Assembly: GCF_003172915.1 (NCBI RefSeq)
Contig: NZ_QGKU01000038.1
Span: 124,001-188,000, forward strand
Length of the DNA: 64,000 nt
Direction of reading: 5' to 3'
Source of the DNA: Meridianimarinicoccus roseus
GTDB lineage: Bacteria; Pseudomonadota; Alphaproteobacteria; Rhodobacterales; Rhodobacteraceae
Part shown: positions 8,626 to 18,034 of the stretch, in pieces
How positions within the stretch are numbered: the stretch's first letter is position 1
Layout: each line of letters opens with the position of its first letter
Position numbers and translations under genes: made by a program
Notes under the pieces: model-generated
Databases searched by the model: none
Told to the model about the DNA's origin: nothing
What the model saw: the letters and a program-made list of their open reading frames with translations, nothing else

Positions 8626-8853
8626 TCTGCTCAGCGATTGGCGACGGTCACTTCTAGTCCTCTTGGGAAAGGAGTCCGTCGACTGGTTGTCGAGCACAGC
8701 CGGCTTTTCCAGGGCAAGAGGCCGTGAGATTGGCGTTGCCAAGGGCAAAGCTGGCAATCGAGTCGATACCAAAGGATTATGTCGGGGTGCGAGATCGGCT
8801 CTGCGGTGTCAGCGGCAAAGGCGCTTCTTGGGACCCGGCATATGCATGGCAGT

Positions 8854-8877
8854 GCGCCTGCGGTTTTCCGCAGGCGC
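8854..8877. terminator. Strong hairpin downstream of the copper operon
   Basis: GCGCCTGCGG (8854-8863) and CCGCAGGCGC (8868-8877) form a perfect 10-bp stem with a TTTT loop. It lies about 60 bases beyond the stop of the minus-strand DUF411 gene. There is no U-tract on either side, so it may stabilise the 3' end or act with Rho. Confidence 0.4.
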
Positions 8878-8937
8878 CGTCGGTTCATTCGCTCCGAACG
8901 ACCTCGCTGTCCCGCCGCGGGGGCTTTGGGCTAACCC

Positions 8938-9399
8938 TTATGCGTGCCGCTCGAAGACCTCCGTCGCGCCGTTACGCAGCACCAGAAGGGTATCGAATGC
9001 TTCGCGCTGATTGCCCATTTCCATGCCGGGCGAACCGATCGGCATTCCCGGCACCGTCAGGCCAAGCGCGTCCGGGCGCTCGGTCAGCAACCGCTGCACA
9101 TCGCCGGCCGGCACGTGACCTTCGACGAAGTAGCCGTCGACGAACGCGGTGTGGCACGAACTCAGTTCCGGTGTGACGCCTGCGAGGGCTTTCATCGACC
9201 AGAGCGTCTCATGATCGACGTCGCGCGCCAGGGCATCGAAGCCTGCTCTGAGCATGTGGTCGACCCAGGCCGAACAGCAGCCGCAAGTCGGCGATTTGAA
9301 GACCTCCATTTGACCGGGCGTTGCCAGTGCCGGGCGGGCGAGCGTCGCCGCGCCCAAACCCGACGCGATACCGGTGAGGATGAAGTTTCTGCGGTTCAT
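8938..9399 (-). CDS. DUF411 copper-related periplasmic protein
   Basis: This 153-residue protein has an RR-containing leader (NRRNFILTGIASG) ending near PALA, so it is probably exported. The mature part opens with the DUF411 signature MEVFKSPTCGCCSAWVDHM, a CxCC metal-ligand candidate, and later has SCHTAFVDGYFVEGHVPAGD. DUF411 proteins are known from metal-resistance clusters and are thought to bind copper. It is the last gene of the minus-strand block, 40 bases after the oxidase. The ATG at 9399 starts the leader; an upstream extension is open but unlikely. Confidence 0.8.
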   Translation of the reverse strand: MNRRNFILTGIASGLGAATLARPALATPGQMEVFKSPTCGCCSAWVDHMLRAGFDALARDVDHETLWSMKALAGVTPELSSCHTAFVDGYFVEGHVPAGDVQRLLTERPDALGLTVPGMPIGSPGMEMGNQREAFDTLLVLRNGATEVFERHA

Positions 9400-9439
9400 G
9401 TGCTGTGTCTCCCTGTTCGAGTTTCGCTCGGACCGCGCG

Positions 9440-10816
9440 TCACGCGACACGCAGCCAGGTCATCATTCCGCCGGCAGAGTGCTCAAGCATGTGGCAATGC
9501 AGAAGCCAGTCACCGGGATTGTCGGCGACGAAGGCGATCTCGACGGTTTCGCCGCGGTTCACAAGAAGCGTGTCGCGCAGCGGGCCCACGGTCCCGTTCG
9601 TACGGATGTGCCGGAAGTGGTGCCCGTGCAGATGCATCCCGTGCGGCCAGGCGGTGTCGTTGATCAGGACGATCCGTGCGGTCTCGCCGCGGTGCAGGTC
9701 GATGAGCGGCGTGTCGTCCATCTCCAGCTTGCCATTGAAGGCCCAGACCCTGCCCGCCGAGACCATCCCGCGCATGCCCATCATGCCACCTGCCATCATC
9801 GCGCTCATCGCGCCGCCTTCCATCTTCAGGTCGGCCCGTCTCGCGCGGTCGAGGGGTCCGAGGGCCGGGACCGGGTTCGGCGGCAGGGCGTCGGGGGCGG
9901 GCAAGGCGGCCGGCCGGGCGATGCCTTCGACCGGAAAGGCGGCGAGCACGTAGGCGCCGTTGCGTTCGAGGCTCAGGAGGACAGCCTCCTCACCCTCATT
10001 GGCCACCACGTCGACGATCAGGTCGGCTCGCTGCGCCGGTGCAAGCGCGAGTTCGGCGAGCGGCAGGGGGGCTTCGAGCGGCATCCCGTCGAGCGCCACG
10101 ACCCGGCCTTCGACCCCTTGCGCGGCGAGCGTGAAGATCCGCGCGTTCGCCGTGTTCACGAGGCGGAGCCGCAGACGGGCGAGCCTCGGCACCGCGCGCG
10201 ACCAGGCAGCGTCGCCATTGACCGTGATCCAGTTGCCGATCCGCCCGGCATGCGCCCGGTCGTGCATATTGCCAAAGCCGCCGGCGATCTGAGCCTCGTC
10301 CGTGAGGCGCCAGTCGTCGAGTAGGAGCACCTCGTCCAGATCGACCTCGGGCGCGCCGGTGCTCTCCTCGACGATCAGCGCCCCGTAGAGGCCGCGCGCC
10401 AACTGCTCGTAGGTGCGGTTGTGGGGATGATACCAGTAGGTGCCCGCATCGGGCAGAGTGAACTCGTAGAGAAATTCCTCCCCTGGTTCCACGGCGGCTT
10501 GCGTCAGGCCCGCAACACCATCCATGCCGTTCGCCACCCGGATGCCATGCCAGTGCACCGAGGACGGTTGGGGAAGCCCGTTCCGTAACAGGCGGGTCAT
10601 CCGTTCGCCCTGGCGTGCCCTGAGGACGGGGCCCGGGACGGTGCCGTCATAGCCCCAGATCCGCGTTTCGGGATAGTCGGCCGGGGCGAGCTGCGCTCTG
10701 CCCTGCCGCGCGTGGAGCACCGGAGCGGCCTCGGCCCGGAGCGTGCCGGGCAGCGTCGCGGCGGCTGCGGCGGCGAGCGCCGCGCCATGGAAGTGCCTGC
10801 GGGTCAGTCGTGTCAC
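9440..10816 (-). CDS. Multicopper oxidase, CopA/SufI type (first copy)
   Basis: The 458-residue protein has a twin-arginine leader (TRRHFHGAALAAAAAA) and all four copper motifs: HWHG, WYHPH, HGMHLHG and LHCHMLEH with a distal Met. It should be exported folded and oxidise Cu(I) to less permeable Cu(II) in the periplasm. A Met cluster (MSAMMAGGMMGMRGM) may be a cuprous-ion site. The GTG at 10816 has AGGAG upstream and overlaps the copD stop as GTGA. A diverged paralogue lies at 33147-34541. Confidence 0.9.
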   Translation of the reverse strand: MTRLTRRHFHGAALAAAAAATLPGTLRAEAAPVLHARQGRAQLAPADYPETRIWGYDGTVPGPVLRARQGERMTRLLRNGLPQPSSVHWHGIRVANGMDGVAGLTQAAVEPGEEFLYEFTLPDAGTYWYHPHNRTYEQLARGLYGALIVEESTGAPEVDLDEVLLLDDWRLTDEAQIAGGFGNMHDRAHAGRIGNWITVNGDAAWSRAVPRLARLRLRLVNTANARIFTLAAQGVEGRVVALDGMPLEAPLPLAELALAPAQRADLIVDVVANEGEEAVLLSLERNGAYVLAAFPVEGIARPAALPAPDALPPNPVPALGPLDRARRADLKMEGGAMSAMMAGGMMGMRGMVSAGRVWAFNGKLEMDDTPLIDLHRGETARIVLINDTAWPHGMHLHGHHFRHIRTNGTVGPLRDTLLVNRGETVEIAFVADNPGDWLLHCHMLEHSAGGMMTWLRVA

Positions 10817-11772
10817 GACGCATCTCCTGTCATGTCCTGAACTTGCCCGATTACGGGCGGAACGAGCGCGGCCATCTGGTCCTCGCCCGGGCCGGGCGGG
10901 GACGAGACTGTTGTAAGCGCCGCCGTGACGAGAAGGACGCCCGCTATGAGGGCGGCCTCGGCGCGGATGGAGCGGCGCATGCGCGCGCTGGCGTCCGGCC
11001 GGGCGGCGAGGAGCGCAGGGGTGAGCGTCAGCCTGTTCAGCGCGGCCATGGCGAGAACACCCGCGACAAGGAGAAGCTTGAGCGCGAACATCTGGCCATA
11101 GGGGCTCGCGAGGGCCGATGGCCGCGCCGCGCCCAGGAGCGCAAGCGCGATCGCGCCGCCGAGCAGCACCACCCCGACCGCCCAGACCGCCTGCCGGCCG
11201 AAGGCCTCCGCCAGTGCGCCGGCCAAGGCCGGTGGCTCGGTGCGCAGCGACCGCAGAAGCGGGGCCAGTCCGCCGATCCAGAAGGCGAGGCAGAGAATGT
11301 GCAGCGTCACCAGCGTGCCGAGGATGGCCTGCGGCTCGGACAGGGCATGGCCGCGAAAGGCGAAAGAGGCGGAGGCCAGAAGCGCACCCGGTACCGCGAA
11401 CCAGAGCCCGGTGCGCCCTCGCCAGAGCACGCAGAGAATGAGGGCGAGCCCCGCGAGCCGCAGCGCGGCGCTCGTCCCGAGCGGGCTTTCGGCCACCATG
11501 CCGAGGATCGCGGGGTCCATGGCGCCATCCCACATGCCGCCCATGAGAAAGCTCGCCCGCAGGGGCAGCCGCAGGACCGTAAAGAGGGAAGCGGCGAGCG
11601 CCGACAGGGCTGCTGTCCGACGCAAGGCGTCCCGCCCGCCCGCGCCGAGGCCGGGCAACAGGGCCAGCACCAGCACGCTGCCAACGGCGCTCAACGTTGC
11701 CGCATAGGCGAGCGCCTTCGCGACGATCGAGAGCCAGGTCACGGCATCGGCTTGGGTGAGCGCGGCCAGCAT
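10813..11772 (-). CDS. copD: CopD family copper resistance membrane protein
   Basis: The 319-residue protein has about eight hydrophobic segments. Residues such as the His in HALSEPQAILGTLVTLHILCLAFW fit the CopD family, which works with periplasmic CopC in copper handling at the inner membrane. It lies directly downstream of copC and overlaps the oxidase start by 4 bases. That order (copC, copD, oxidase) supports one transcript. Confidence 0.88.
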   Translation of the reverse strand: MLAALTQADAVTWLSIVAKALAYAATLSAVGSVLVLALLPGLGAGGRDALRRTAALSALAASLFTVLRLPLRASFLMGGMWDGAMDPAILGMVAESPLGTSAALRLAGLALILCVLWRGRTGLWFAVPGALLASASFAFRGHALSEPQAILGTLVTLHILCLAFWIGGLAPLLRSLRTEPPALAGALAEAFGRQAVWAVGVVLLGGAIALALLGAARPSALASPYGQMFALKLLLVAGVLAMAALNRLTLTPALLAARPDASARMRRSIRAEAALIAGVLLVTAALTTVSSPPGPGEDQMAALVPPVIGQVQDMTGDAS

Positions 11773-11778
11773 CGCGCG

Positions 11779-12135
11779 TCAGTCGGTCAACTCGAAGGAG
11801 AAGCTGCCCTGCATGGGGTGCCCGTCAGAGGCCAGCCCGCGCCACTCCACCCTGTAGCGGCCAGGCGCCAGCGGCTCGGGCTCGGCATGGAATTCGAGCG
11901 ACGGCTCGAGGCCGGTCTCCCGTTCGAGCGGCATCTGGGCGCCATCCGCGTTCACCAGCCGCACCATGGTGATCCGCATCGGGTCGTCGAAGACCATATG
12001 GATCATCTCCGGCGTCTCGGTCAGTTGCGCGCCGTCGGCCGGCGTGGTGCCTTCCTTCTCGGAATGGGCCAGAAGCGGGGTGCCCGCGAGCATCAGCGCG
12101 GCAGCACCCGGAAGGAACATCTTGTTTCTCGTCAT
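11779..12135 (-). CDS. copC: CopC periplasmic copper-binding protein
   Basis: The 118-residue protein has a signal peptide ending near LLAHS. The mature N-terminus keeps the CopC His (HSEKEGTTPADGA) that contributes to Cu(II) binding. The C-terminal half, YRVEWRGLASDGHPMQGSFSFEL, is the conserved CopC/YobA strand pair with its second His. The ATG at 12135 gives a proper leader; an upstream open extension is not needed. It is followed by copD after 6 bases. Confidence 0.88.
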   Translation of the reverse strand: MTRNKMFLPGAAALMLAGTPLLAHSEKEGTTPADGAQLTETPEMIHMVFDDPMRITMVRLVNADGAQMPLERETGLEPSLEFHAEPEPLAPGRYRVEWRGLASDGHPMQGSFSFELTD

Positions 12136-12200
12136 GTCGTCTCGCGTCTCCTTGCGGAGCGGGCGACCGGTGCATTGCAGCCGGTCGCCGCGCAATCGTC

Positions 12201-12542
12201 TCAGTTCGGCATCATTGCGCCGATTGCATACATCCCGTCCGCGCCCTTCACGAGCATGATCGTGACCTGATCGCCCGCCGAGATGTCGCCCATCATCTCG
12301 GCGCTGTCGAGAAGGGGCAGATCCATCGTCATGGCGGGCCAGCCGATCTCGGGGATCGGATCGTGGGTCACGTTGGCCATGCCCTCGCCGATCGAGTTGA
12401 CGACGGCGTTCGCGTGGACGGCGTCCTCCATCTGCTCGTCGGACATCGGCATGTTCGAATGATCCATGCCATGGTCCATCTGCGCAAGCGCCGGGGCGCA
12501 GGACAGGGCCAGGAGGCCGAGGGTTGCGGTCAGTGTCTTCAT
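12201..12542 (-). CDS. cusF: CusF-like periplasmic copper chaperone
   Basis: The 113-residue protein has a signal peptide ending at ALA, a Met/His-rich segment (MDHGMDHSNMPM) and a CusF-type OB-fold core. The copper ligands of CusF (His, Trp, Met, Met) are all present in THDPIPEIGWPAMTMDL. CusF hands Cu(I)/Ag(I) to the CusB adaptor. The gene lies 35 bases after cusA. Four related domains are also fused to CusB in this cluster. Confidence 0.88.
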   Translation of the reverse strand: MKTLTATLGLLALSCAPALAQMDHGMDHSNMPMSDEQMEDAVHANAVVNSIGEGMANVTHDPIPEIGWPAMTMDLPLLDSAEMMGDISAGDQVTIMLVKGADGMYAIGAMMPN

Positions 12543-12576
12543 GGGAAGCTCCAATCCTTGCTTGCTTCGGGGGTCA

Positions 12577-15500
12577 TCATTCGGCCGGCATGGGATCGTC
12601 CGGCCGAAGGAGGGGGGGCGCGATCTCGCGGTTCACGCGTCGCAGCGCGAGGCGTTTCCAGATCACGAAGACCGAGGGGATGACGAAGAGCGTCAGAAGG
12701 GTCGCCGTGACCATGCCGCCGATCATCGGCGCGGCGATCCTCTGCATGATTTCGGAGCCGGTGCCGGTGCCGTACATGATCGGGATCAGCGCCGCGAAGA
12801 TCGTCGCCACCGTCATGATCTTCGGCCGCACGCGCAGCACCGCGCCCTCGAAAACGGCCTCTTCGATGTCGTCCCGTGTCAGCGCACGCCTCTCGGATTG
12901 CGCGAGGCCGCGCCGTTTCTCCCATGCGAGGTTGAGGTAGAGCAGCATGACGATGGCCGTCTCGACGGCGACGCCAGCGAGCGCGATGAAGCCCACCAGC
13001 ACCGCCACAGAGATGTCGAAGGCGAGATACCACAGGAACCAGACGCCGCCCGCCAGCGCCAGGGGCAAGGCCGCAAGGATGATGCCCACCTCGATCACGC
13101 GATTGAACGCCATGAAGAGCATCAGCGTGATGATCAGGAGCGTGGCGGGCGCCACGATCATGAGGCGCTCCTGCATGCGTTCGATGTATTCGTACTGCCC
13201 CGACCAGGTCAGAGAGTAGCCCGGCGGCAGGTCGACCACTTCTGCCACGATGTCCCTCGCTTCGGCCACGTATCCGCCGAGGTCTCGCCCGGCGATATCG
13301 ATGAAGACGAAACCGGTGCGGCGCGCGTTTTCCGAGCGGATCATCCCCGGCCCGTCGACGATGCGGATATCGGCCAGCGCCGCGAGCGGCACATGCGCGC
13401 CCGAGGGCGTGACGACCGGCAGCCCTTCGAGCCGTTCGGGGCTGTCGCGCCATTCCTGCGGATACCGCAGGTTGATCGGAAAGCGCTCGAGGCCCTCGAC
13501 CGATTCCGAGACTTGCGTGCCGCCAATGGCCATCTGGACCACGTCCTGCACATCCCGCACGCTCATCAGGTAGCGCGCGGCAGCCTCCCGGTTGACGTCG
13601 ATCTCGATGAACCGGCCGCCGACCGGTCTCTCGGCATAGGCGGACGCGGTGCCCTCGATCTCCGCTACAGCGCGCTCGACCTCGATCCCGATCCGGGCGA
13701 TCACGTCGAGATCCGGACCGGAAATCTTGACCCCGACCGGTGTCCGGATACCGGTCGCCAGCATGTCGATGCGATTCTTGATCGGCTGGATCCAGACGTT
13801 GGTGACACCGGGCACCTGCACGATCCGGTCAAGCTCGTCCCGGATGCCTTCCATCGTCATGCCCGGGCGCCACTCCTCCTCCGGCCTGAGCTGGATGGTC
13901 GTCTCGATCATCGTGAGCGGCGCCGGGTCGGTCGCCGTCTCCGCGCGTCCGGCCTTGCCGTGGACGGTCAGCACCTCCGGCACGGTCGCGATCAGGCGGT
14001 TGGTCTGCTGCAGGACCTCGCGTGCCTCGCCGATCGACACGCCGGGATAGAGCGTCGGCATGTAGAGGAAATCGCCCTCGTTCAGTTCGGGCATGAACTC
14101 GGAGCCGAGGCGCTGGAGCGGATACCACATCGAGGCGACGACGGCGGCGGCCAGCAATGTCGTCGCCCAAGGCCAGGCGATGGCCGCGTCGAGGAACGGG
14201 CGGTACATCCAGACCACGATGCGGTTCAGCGGGTTCTTCCGCTCCGGCAATATGCGGCCGCGCACGAAATATCCCATCAGCACCGGCACCAGCGTGATCG
14301 ACAGGATCGCGGCGGCGGCCATGGCGTAGGTCTTGGTATAGGCGAGGGGCTGGAACAGGCGCCCCTCCTGGTTCTCCAGCACGAAGACGGGCAGGAAGCT
14401 TACGGTGATGATCGCAAGCGAATAGAAGAGCGCGGGCCCGACTTCGGAGGCGCAGTCCTGCACGATCCGCCAGCGGTTTTCTGCCGTCAGCCGTTCCTTC
14501 TCGAGTCGTCGGTGCATCGCCTCGATCATCACGATGGACGCGTCGACCATCGCGCCGATCGCAATGGCTATGCCACCCAGTGACATGATGTTGGCGTTCA
14601 CGCCCTGTGCCTTCATCAGTATGAAGGCCGCGAAGATGCCCAGGGGGAGCGACAGCAGGATCACCAGCGACGAACGCAGGTGAAGCAGGAAGGCGGCGCA
14701 GACCAGCACGACCACGACAAATTCCTGCGTCAGCTTCTTCTGCAGGTTGTCGATGGCGCGCTCGATGACGCCGGAGCGGTCGTAGGTCGTGACGATCTCG
14801 ACGCCTTCGGGCAGGTTCAGGCGCAACTCCTCGATCCGAGCCTCCACCGCGCGGATCGTGGCCAGCGCGTTGCCGCCCCAGCGCATGATCACGACACCGC
14901 CCACCGCGTCGCCGAGCCCGTCGAACTCGCCCACGCCTCGCCGCATCTCGGGTCCCAGCCTGATTTCGGCCACGTCGCCAAGAGTGAGCGCTGCACCGCG
15001 CTCGTTCACCATCAGCGGCGCGCTCGCGAGATCGGACAACTCGTCGATATAGCCCGACGAGCGGACCATGAACTCCGCCTCGCCCATCTCGATGACGCTG
15101 CCGCCGGTTTCGCGGTTCGCCGTCTGGATCGCGCTGCGCAGCTGCGCCAGCGTGATGTCATAGGCCCTGAGCCGGTTGGGATCGACGACCACCTGGTATT
15201 GCCGGACCATGCCGCCGATGGTGGCGACCTCGGACACGCCGTCCACCGCCTGCAATTCGTAGCGCAGGAACCAGTCCTGAAGCGTGCGGAGTTGCGACAG
15301 GTCGTGGTTTCCGGTGCGGTCGATCAGGGCATACTGGTATATCCAGCCTACGCCCGTCGCGTCGGGGCCCAGCTGCGGCGACACGCCTTCGGGCAGGCTT
15401 CCTGACACCTGGCCGAGATATTCCAGAACCCGCGAGCGCGCCCAGTAGAGATCCGTTCCATCCTCGAAGACCACGTAGACGAAGCTGTCCCCGAAGAACG

Positions 15501-15756
15501 AGAAGCCGCGCACGTCCTGCGCGCCGGGCACCGCGAGCATCGCCGTGGCGAGCGGATAGGTGATCTGGTTCTCAACGACCTGCGGCGCCTGACCCGGATA
15601 GGGCGTGCGCACGATCACCTGCACGTCCGAGAGATCCGGGATCGCGTCGACCGGCGTTTCGCGAAGCGCCCAGATGCCGGCAACCGCCATCATGCAGGCG
15701 AGCGCCACGATGACGAACCGGTTCGCGATCGAGGTGCGTATGATGGCGGGGATCAT
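12577..15756 (-). CDS. cusA: CusA/CzcA heavy-metal RND efflux permease
   Basis: The 1059-residue inner-membrane pump has the RND layout of 12 membrane segments and two large periplasmic loops. The start (MIPAIIRTSIANRFVIV) and the HME motif DLSDVQVIVRTPYPGQAPQ are typical of CusA. The proton-relay Asp is in GAMVDASIVMIEAMHRRLE. It should drive Cu(I)/Ag(I) out with CusB and an outer membrane channel; no CusC/TolC gene is in the window. The start overlaps the cusB stop by ATGA. Confidence 0.92.
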   Translation of the reverse strand: MIPAIIRTSIANRFVIVALACMMAVAGIWALRETPVDAIPDLSDVQVIVRTPYPGQAPQVVENQITYPLATAMLAVPGAQDVRGFSFFGDSFVYVVFEDGTDLYWARSRVLEYLGQVSGSLPEGVSPQLGPDATGVGWIYQYALIDRTGNHDLSQLRTLQDWFLRYELQAVDGVSEVATIGGMVRQYQVVVDPNRLRAYDITLAQLRSAIQTANRETGGSVIEMGEAEFMVRSSGYIDELSDLASAPLMVNERGAALTLGDVAEIRLGPEMRRGVGEFDGLGDAVGGVVIMRWGGNALATIRAVEARIEELRLNLPEGVEIVTTYDRSGVIERAIDNLQKKLTQEFVVVVLVCAAFLLHLRSSLVILLSLPLGIFAAFILMKAQGVNANIMSLGGIAIAIGAMVDASIVMIEAMHRRLEKERLTAENRWRIVQDCASEVGPALFYSLAIITVSFLPVFVLENQEGRLFQPLAYTKTYAMAAAAILSITLVPVLMGYFVRGRILPERKNPLNRIVVWMYRPFLDAAIAWPWATTLLAAAVVASMWYPLQRLGSEFMPELNEGDFLYMPTLYPGVSIGEAREVLQQTNRLIATVPEVLTVHGKAGRAETATDPAPLTMIETTIQLRPEEEWRPGMTMEGIRDELDRIVQVPGVTNVWIQPIKNRIDMLATGIRTPVGVKISGPDLDVIARIGIEVERAVAEIEGTASAYAERPVGGRFIEIDVNREAAARYLMSVRDVQDVVQMAIGGTQVSESVEGLERFPINLRYPQEWRDSPERLEGLPVVTPSGAHVPLAALADIRIVDGPGMIRSENARRTGFVFIDIAGRDLGGYVAEARDIVAEVVDLPPGYSLTWSGQYEYIERMQERLMIVAPATLLIITLMLFMAFNRVIEVGIILAALPLALAGGVWFLWYLAFDISVAVLVGFIALAGVAVETAIVMLLYLNLAWEKRRGLAQSERRALTRDDIEEAVFEGAVLRVRPKIMTVATIFAALIPIMYGTGTGSEIMQRIAAPMIGGMVTATLLTLFVIPSVFVIWKRLALRRVNREIAPPLLRPDDPMPAE

Positions 15757-17945
15757 TGCGACACGCTCCGCGGGGCAGCGGTGCCGACGAGGGTCATTGA
15801 AAGGTCGGGATTGCGTCGCAGGAGCAGCGTCAGGTCCTCGCCCGTGGCCAGGGAGGCCGGGTCGATGGAGTCGCCGATGGCGAAATCCATGGTCATGCCG
15901 GGCATGCCGATCTCGATCATCGGCCCATGGGTGACGTTCGCCGTGCGAGCCTCGGTATCCACCGCGTTGATCGTGCCCGTTACCTCCATCGGCGGCTCCA
16001 CGGCTTCGGCCTCCGCCAGCAGCATGGTCATCCCGTCGGGCCGCGCGAAGGTGAGCGTCATCTCGCGGCCGGTTTCCAGGGCGGCGAGATCGAGCGCGGA
16101 ATCGATCGCGAAGTCCATCGTCATGCCGGGCATGCCGATCTCCGCGATCGGTCCGTGGGTGATCGTCGCCTGGCGGGTCGCCGGATCGACGGCGTCGATC
16201 GTTCCGGAAACGACAATCGGCGGCGCGGACGGAGGCGCTTCGTCCACGGTCTGCACCGGCGACGCGTCTTCGCCCTCGGCGCGCACGGCGATGATCGAGA
16301 ACATCCCGCCCTCACCCCGCGCCAGATCGAATTCGATGGGCGTGTCTAGCGGAACCTCGGCCGGATCGATGCCCGCCACGTCGAGGTCCATCCGCATGGC
16401 CGGCCAGCCGAGGTCCGGAATCGGGCCATGATCGAGCGTCAGCCTGCCCTCGGGCGTCACGCCGAGGGCGATGCCGGTTCCCGTCGCCGCGACACCGTCG
16501 TCGGGTCCGAGCTCGATCAGTCCGATGAGACCGTCGGCGCCCCGCGCGGCCCGGAACGCGACCTCCTCTCCTCCGTGCAGGCGGTCGAGCGCCACGTCCG
16601 CACGTACCGGGAACTCGGACGTCATGGCCGGCCAGTCGAGGCTCTCGAGCACGTCGTGCCGGAGCGTGGCGATCCGTCGGTCCCGGTCGAGCGAGACGAG
16701 CGTGCCCGTCCCGCGCGCGGGCTCCTCGTCGGTGGGCGCCATGCGCGTGAAACCGGCGTTCAGGGCGCTTTCGCTGTCGATCAGGAACTGCGCCGAGGCG
16801 ACCACCTCTTCGCCCGGGGCAAGTCCCTGCAGGATCTCGGTCCGGCCGCCTTCGCCGAAGCTGTCGCGCAGCCCCGTAGTGACGAGCCGTGGGCGGAATG
16901 TGCCTTCTCCCGTCCTGAGGATGACCCGTTCCGCGGCACCGGTGCGGATCACCGCCTCGGAGGGCACTGTCAGCACCTCACGGCGCGTTTGGGGTTCGAG
17001 GCTCACGGTGCCGAACATGCCGGGCCGGAGCAGACCGTCGGAATTGTCGAAGCGCAGGCGCACGGGGAGAGTGCGGGTGCGCGGGTCGAGCTCGGGATAG
17101 ATGTAGTCGATCCGGCCTTCGAAGACGCGGCCGGGGAGGTGCTCGAACCGGGCGGTGGCGGTCATGTCTTCGGACAGGCGGGCCATGTCGCGCTCGAAGA
17201 CATCTACGATCAGCCAGACCCGGCTCAGGTCCGCGATGGAGAAGGCGCGGGTGCCGGGCTGCAGGTACATGCCGTCGGCGGCGTCGAGCGCGATGACGAC
17301 GCCATCCTGGGGCGCCTCGATCTCCACGTTGCGCGCGAGCTGACCCGTGGCCTCGATCTCGGCGATCTGGCGCGTGGACATGCCATGGCTCAGAAGCTTG
17401 TTGCGCGCCGCGTCGAGAATGCGCGGGTCGCCATCCTCGACCGCCCGGATGAGGTCGCCCGTCGCGGCGGCCACGAGCGGCGAGAAGAGATCGAACAGGA
17501 CCTGTCCCCGTTCGACCCTGTCACCGACCGCGCGCACGTCCAGCCGTTCGATCCAGCCTTCGACGCGGGTATGCACGTGGCTCGTGCGGTGCTCGTCGTA
17601 GCCGACGAAGCCCACAGTCTCGATCCGCGGCGCCACGTCGGTCACCCGCGCCAGCGCGGTGCGCACGCCGATCGCGTTGATCTCGGCCGCGCTCAGCGAG
17701 ACCTCGACGGGATCGCCGGAGGGCTCCTGACCGGCATAGACCGGGATCAGATCCATGCCCATGGGCGACTTTCCCGGTCCTGGCTGCCGGAAGTTCGGGT
17801 CCATCGGGGCCACCCAGTAAAGGATCTCCGGCCCTTCCGACGCAATCCTGTTCGCCGGATTGAGGTAGAACCTCTCAAGGGTGATGCCGCCTGCCGTCCC
17901 GCCCGCCAAGGCAAGGATCGCGAGAGCCGTGTAGCGTCCACGCAT
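15753..17945 (-). CDS. cusB: CusB adaptor fused to four CusF-like domains
   Basis: The 730-residue protein is about twice the usual CusB length. Residues 1-400 form a normal adaptor with a membrane anchor, the YWVAPMDPNF...GKSPMGMDLIP block, a barrel-sandwich hairpin and a beta-barrel. Residues about 412-730 are four tandem CusF-like domains. Domain 2 keeps His-Trp-Met-Met; domain 1 has lost the last Met (WPAMTSEF); domains 3 and 4 replace Trp by Met (HGPIAEIGMPGMTM, HGPMIEIGMPGMTM). The ATG at 17945 has AGGAGGT upstream and starts the anchor. It overlaps cusA. Confidence 0.9.
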   Translation of the reverse strand: MRGRYTALAILALAGGTAGGITLERFYLNPANRIASEGPEILYWVAPMDPNFRQPGPGKSPMGMDLIPVYAGQEPSGDPVEVSLSAAEINAIGVRTALARVTDVAPRIETVGFVGYDEHRTSHVHTRVEGWIERLDVRAVGDRVERGQVLFDLFSPLVAAATGDLIRAVEDGDPRILDAARNKLLSHGMSTRQIAEIEATGQLARNVEIEAPQDGVVIALDAADGMYLQPGTRAFSIADLSRVWLIVDVFERDMARLSEDMTATARFEHLPGRVFEGRIDYIYPELDPRTRTLPVRLRFDNSDGLLRPGMFGTVSLEPQTRREVLTVPSEAVIRTGAAERVILRTGEGTFRPRLVTTGLRDSFGEGGRTEILQGLAPGEEVVASAQFLIDSESALNAGFTRMAPTDEEPARGTGTLVSLDRDRRIATLRHDVLESLDWPAMTSEFPVRADVALDRLHGGEEVAFRAARGADGLIGLIELGPDDGVAATGTGIALGVTPEGRLTLDHGPIPDLGWPAMRMDLDVAGIDPAEVPLDTPIEFDLARGEGGMFSIIAVRAEGEDASPVQTVDEAPPSAPPIVVSGTIDAVDPATRQATITHGPIAEIGMPGMTMDFAIDSALDLAALETGREMTLTFARPDGMTMLLAEAEAVEPPMEVTGTINAVDTEARTANVTHGPMIEIGMPGMTMDFAIGDSIDPASLATGEDLTLLLRRNPDLSMTLVGTAAPRSVSQ

Positions 17946-18034
17946 CGCAACCTCCTGACGACCAGTCCGTGGGGACCGGCCCAAAATTCAAGATGGACCC
18001 GAGCCGCTCGAGGGCTCGGATCCGCAAGAACCTG

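Noticed and set aside
9440-11533. 697-residue fusion of a long N-terminal region with the multicopper oxidase
   Set aside because: The extra part is a shadow of copD in another frame. The oxidase has its own Tat leader and AGGAG site at the GTG 10816.
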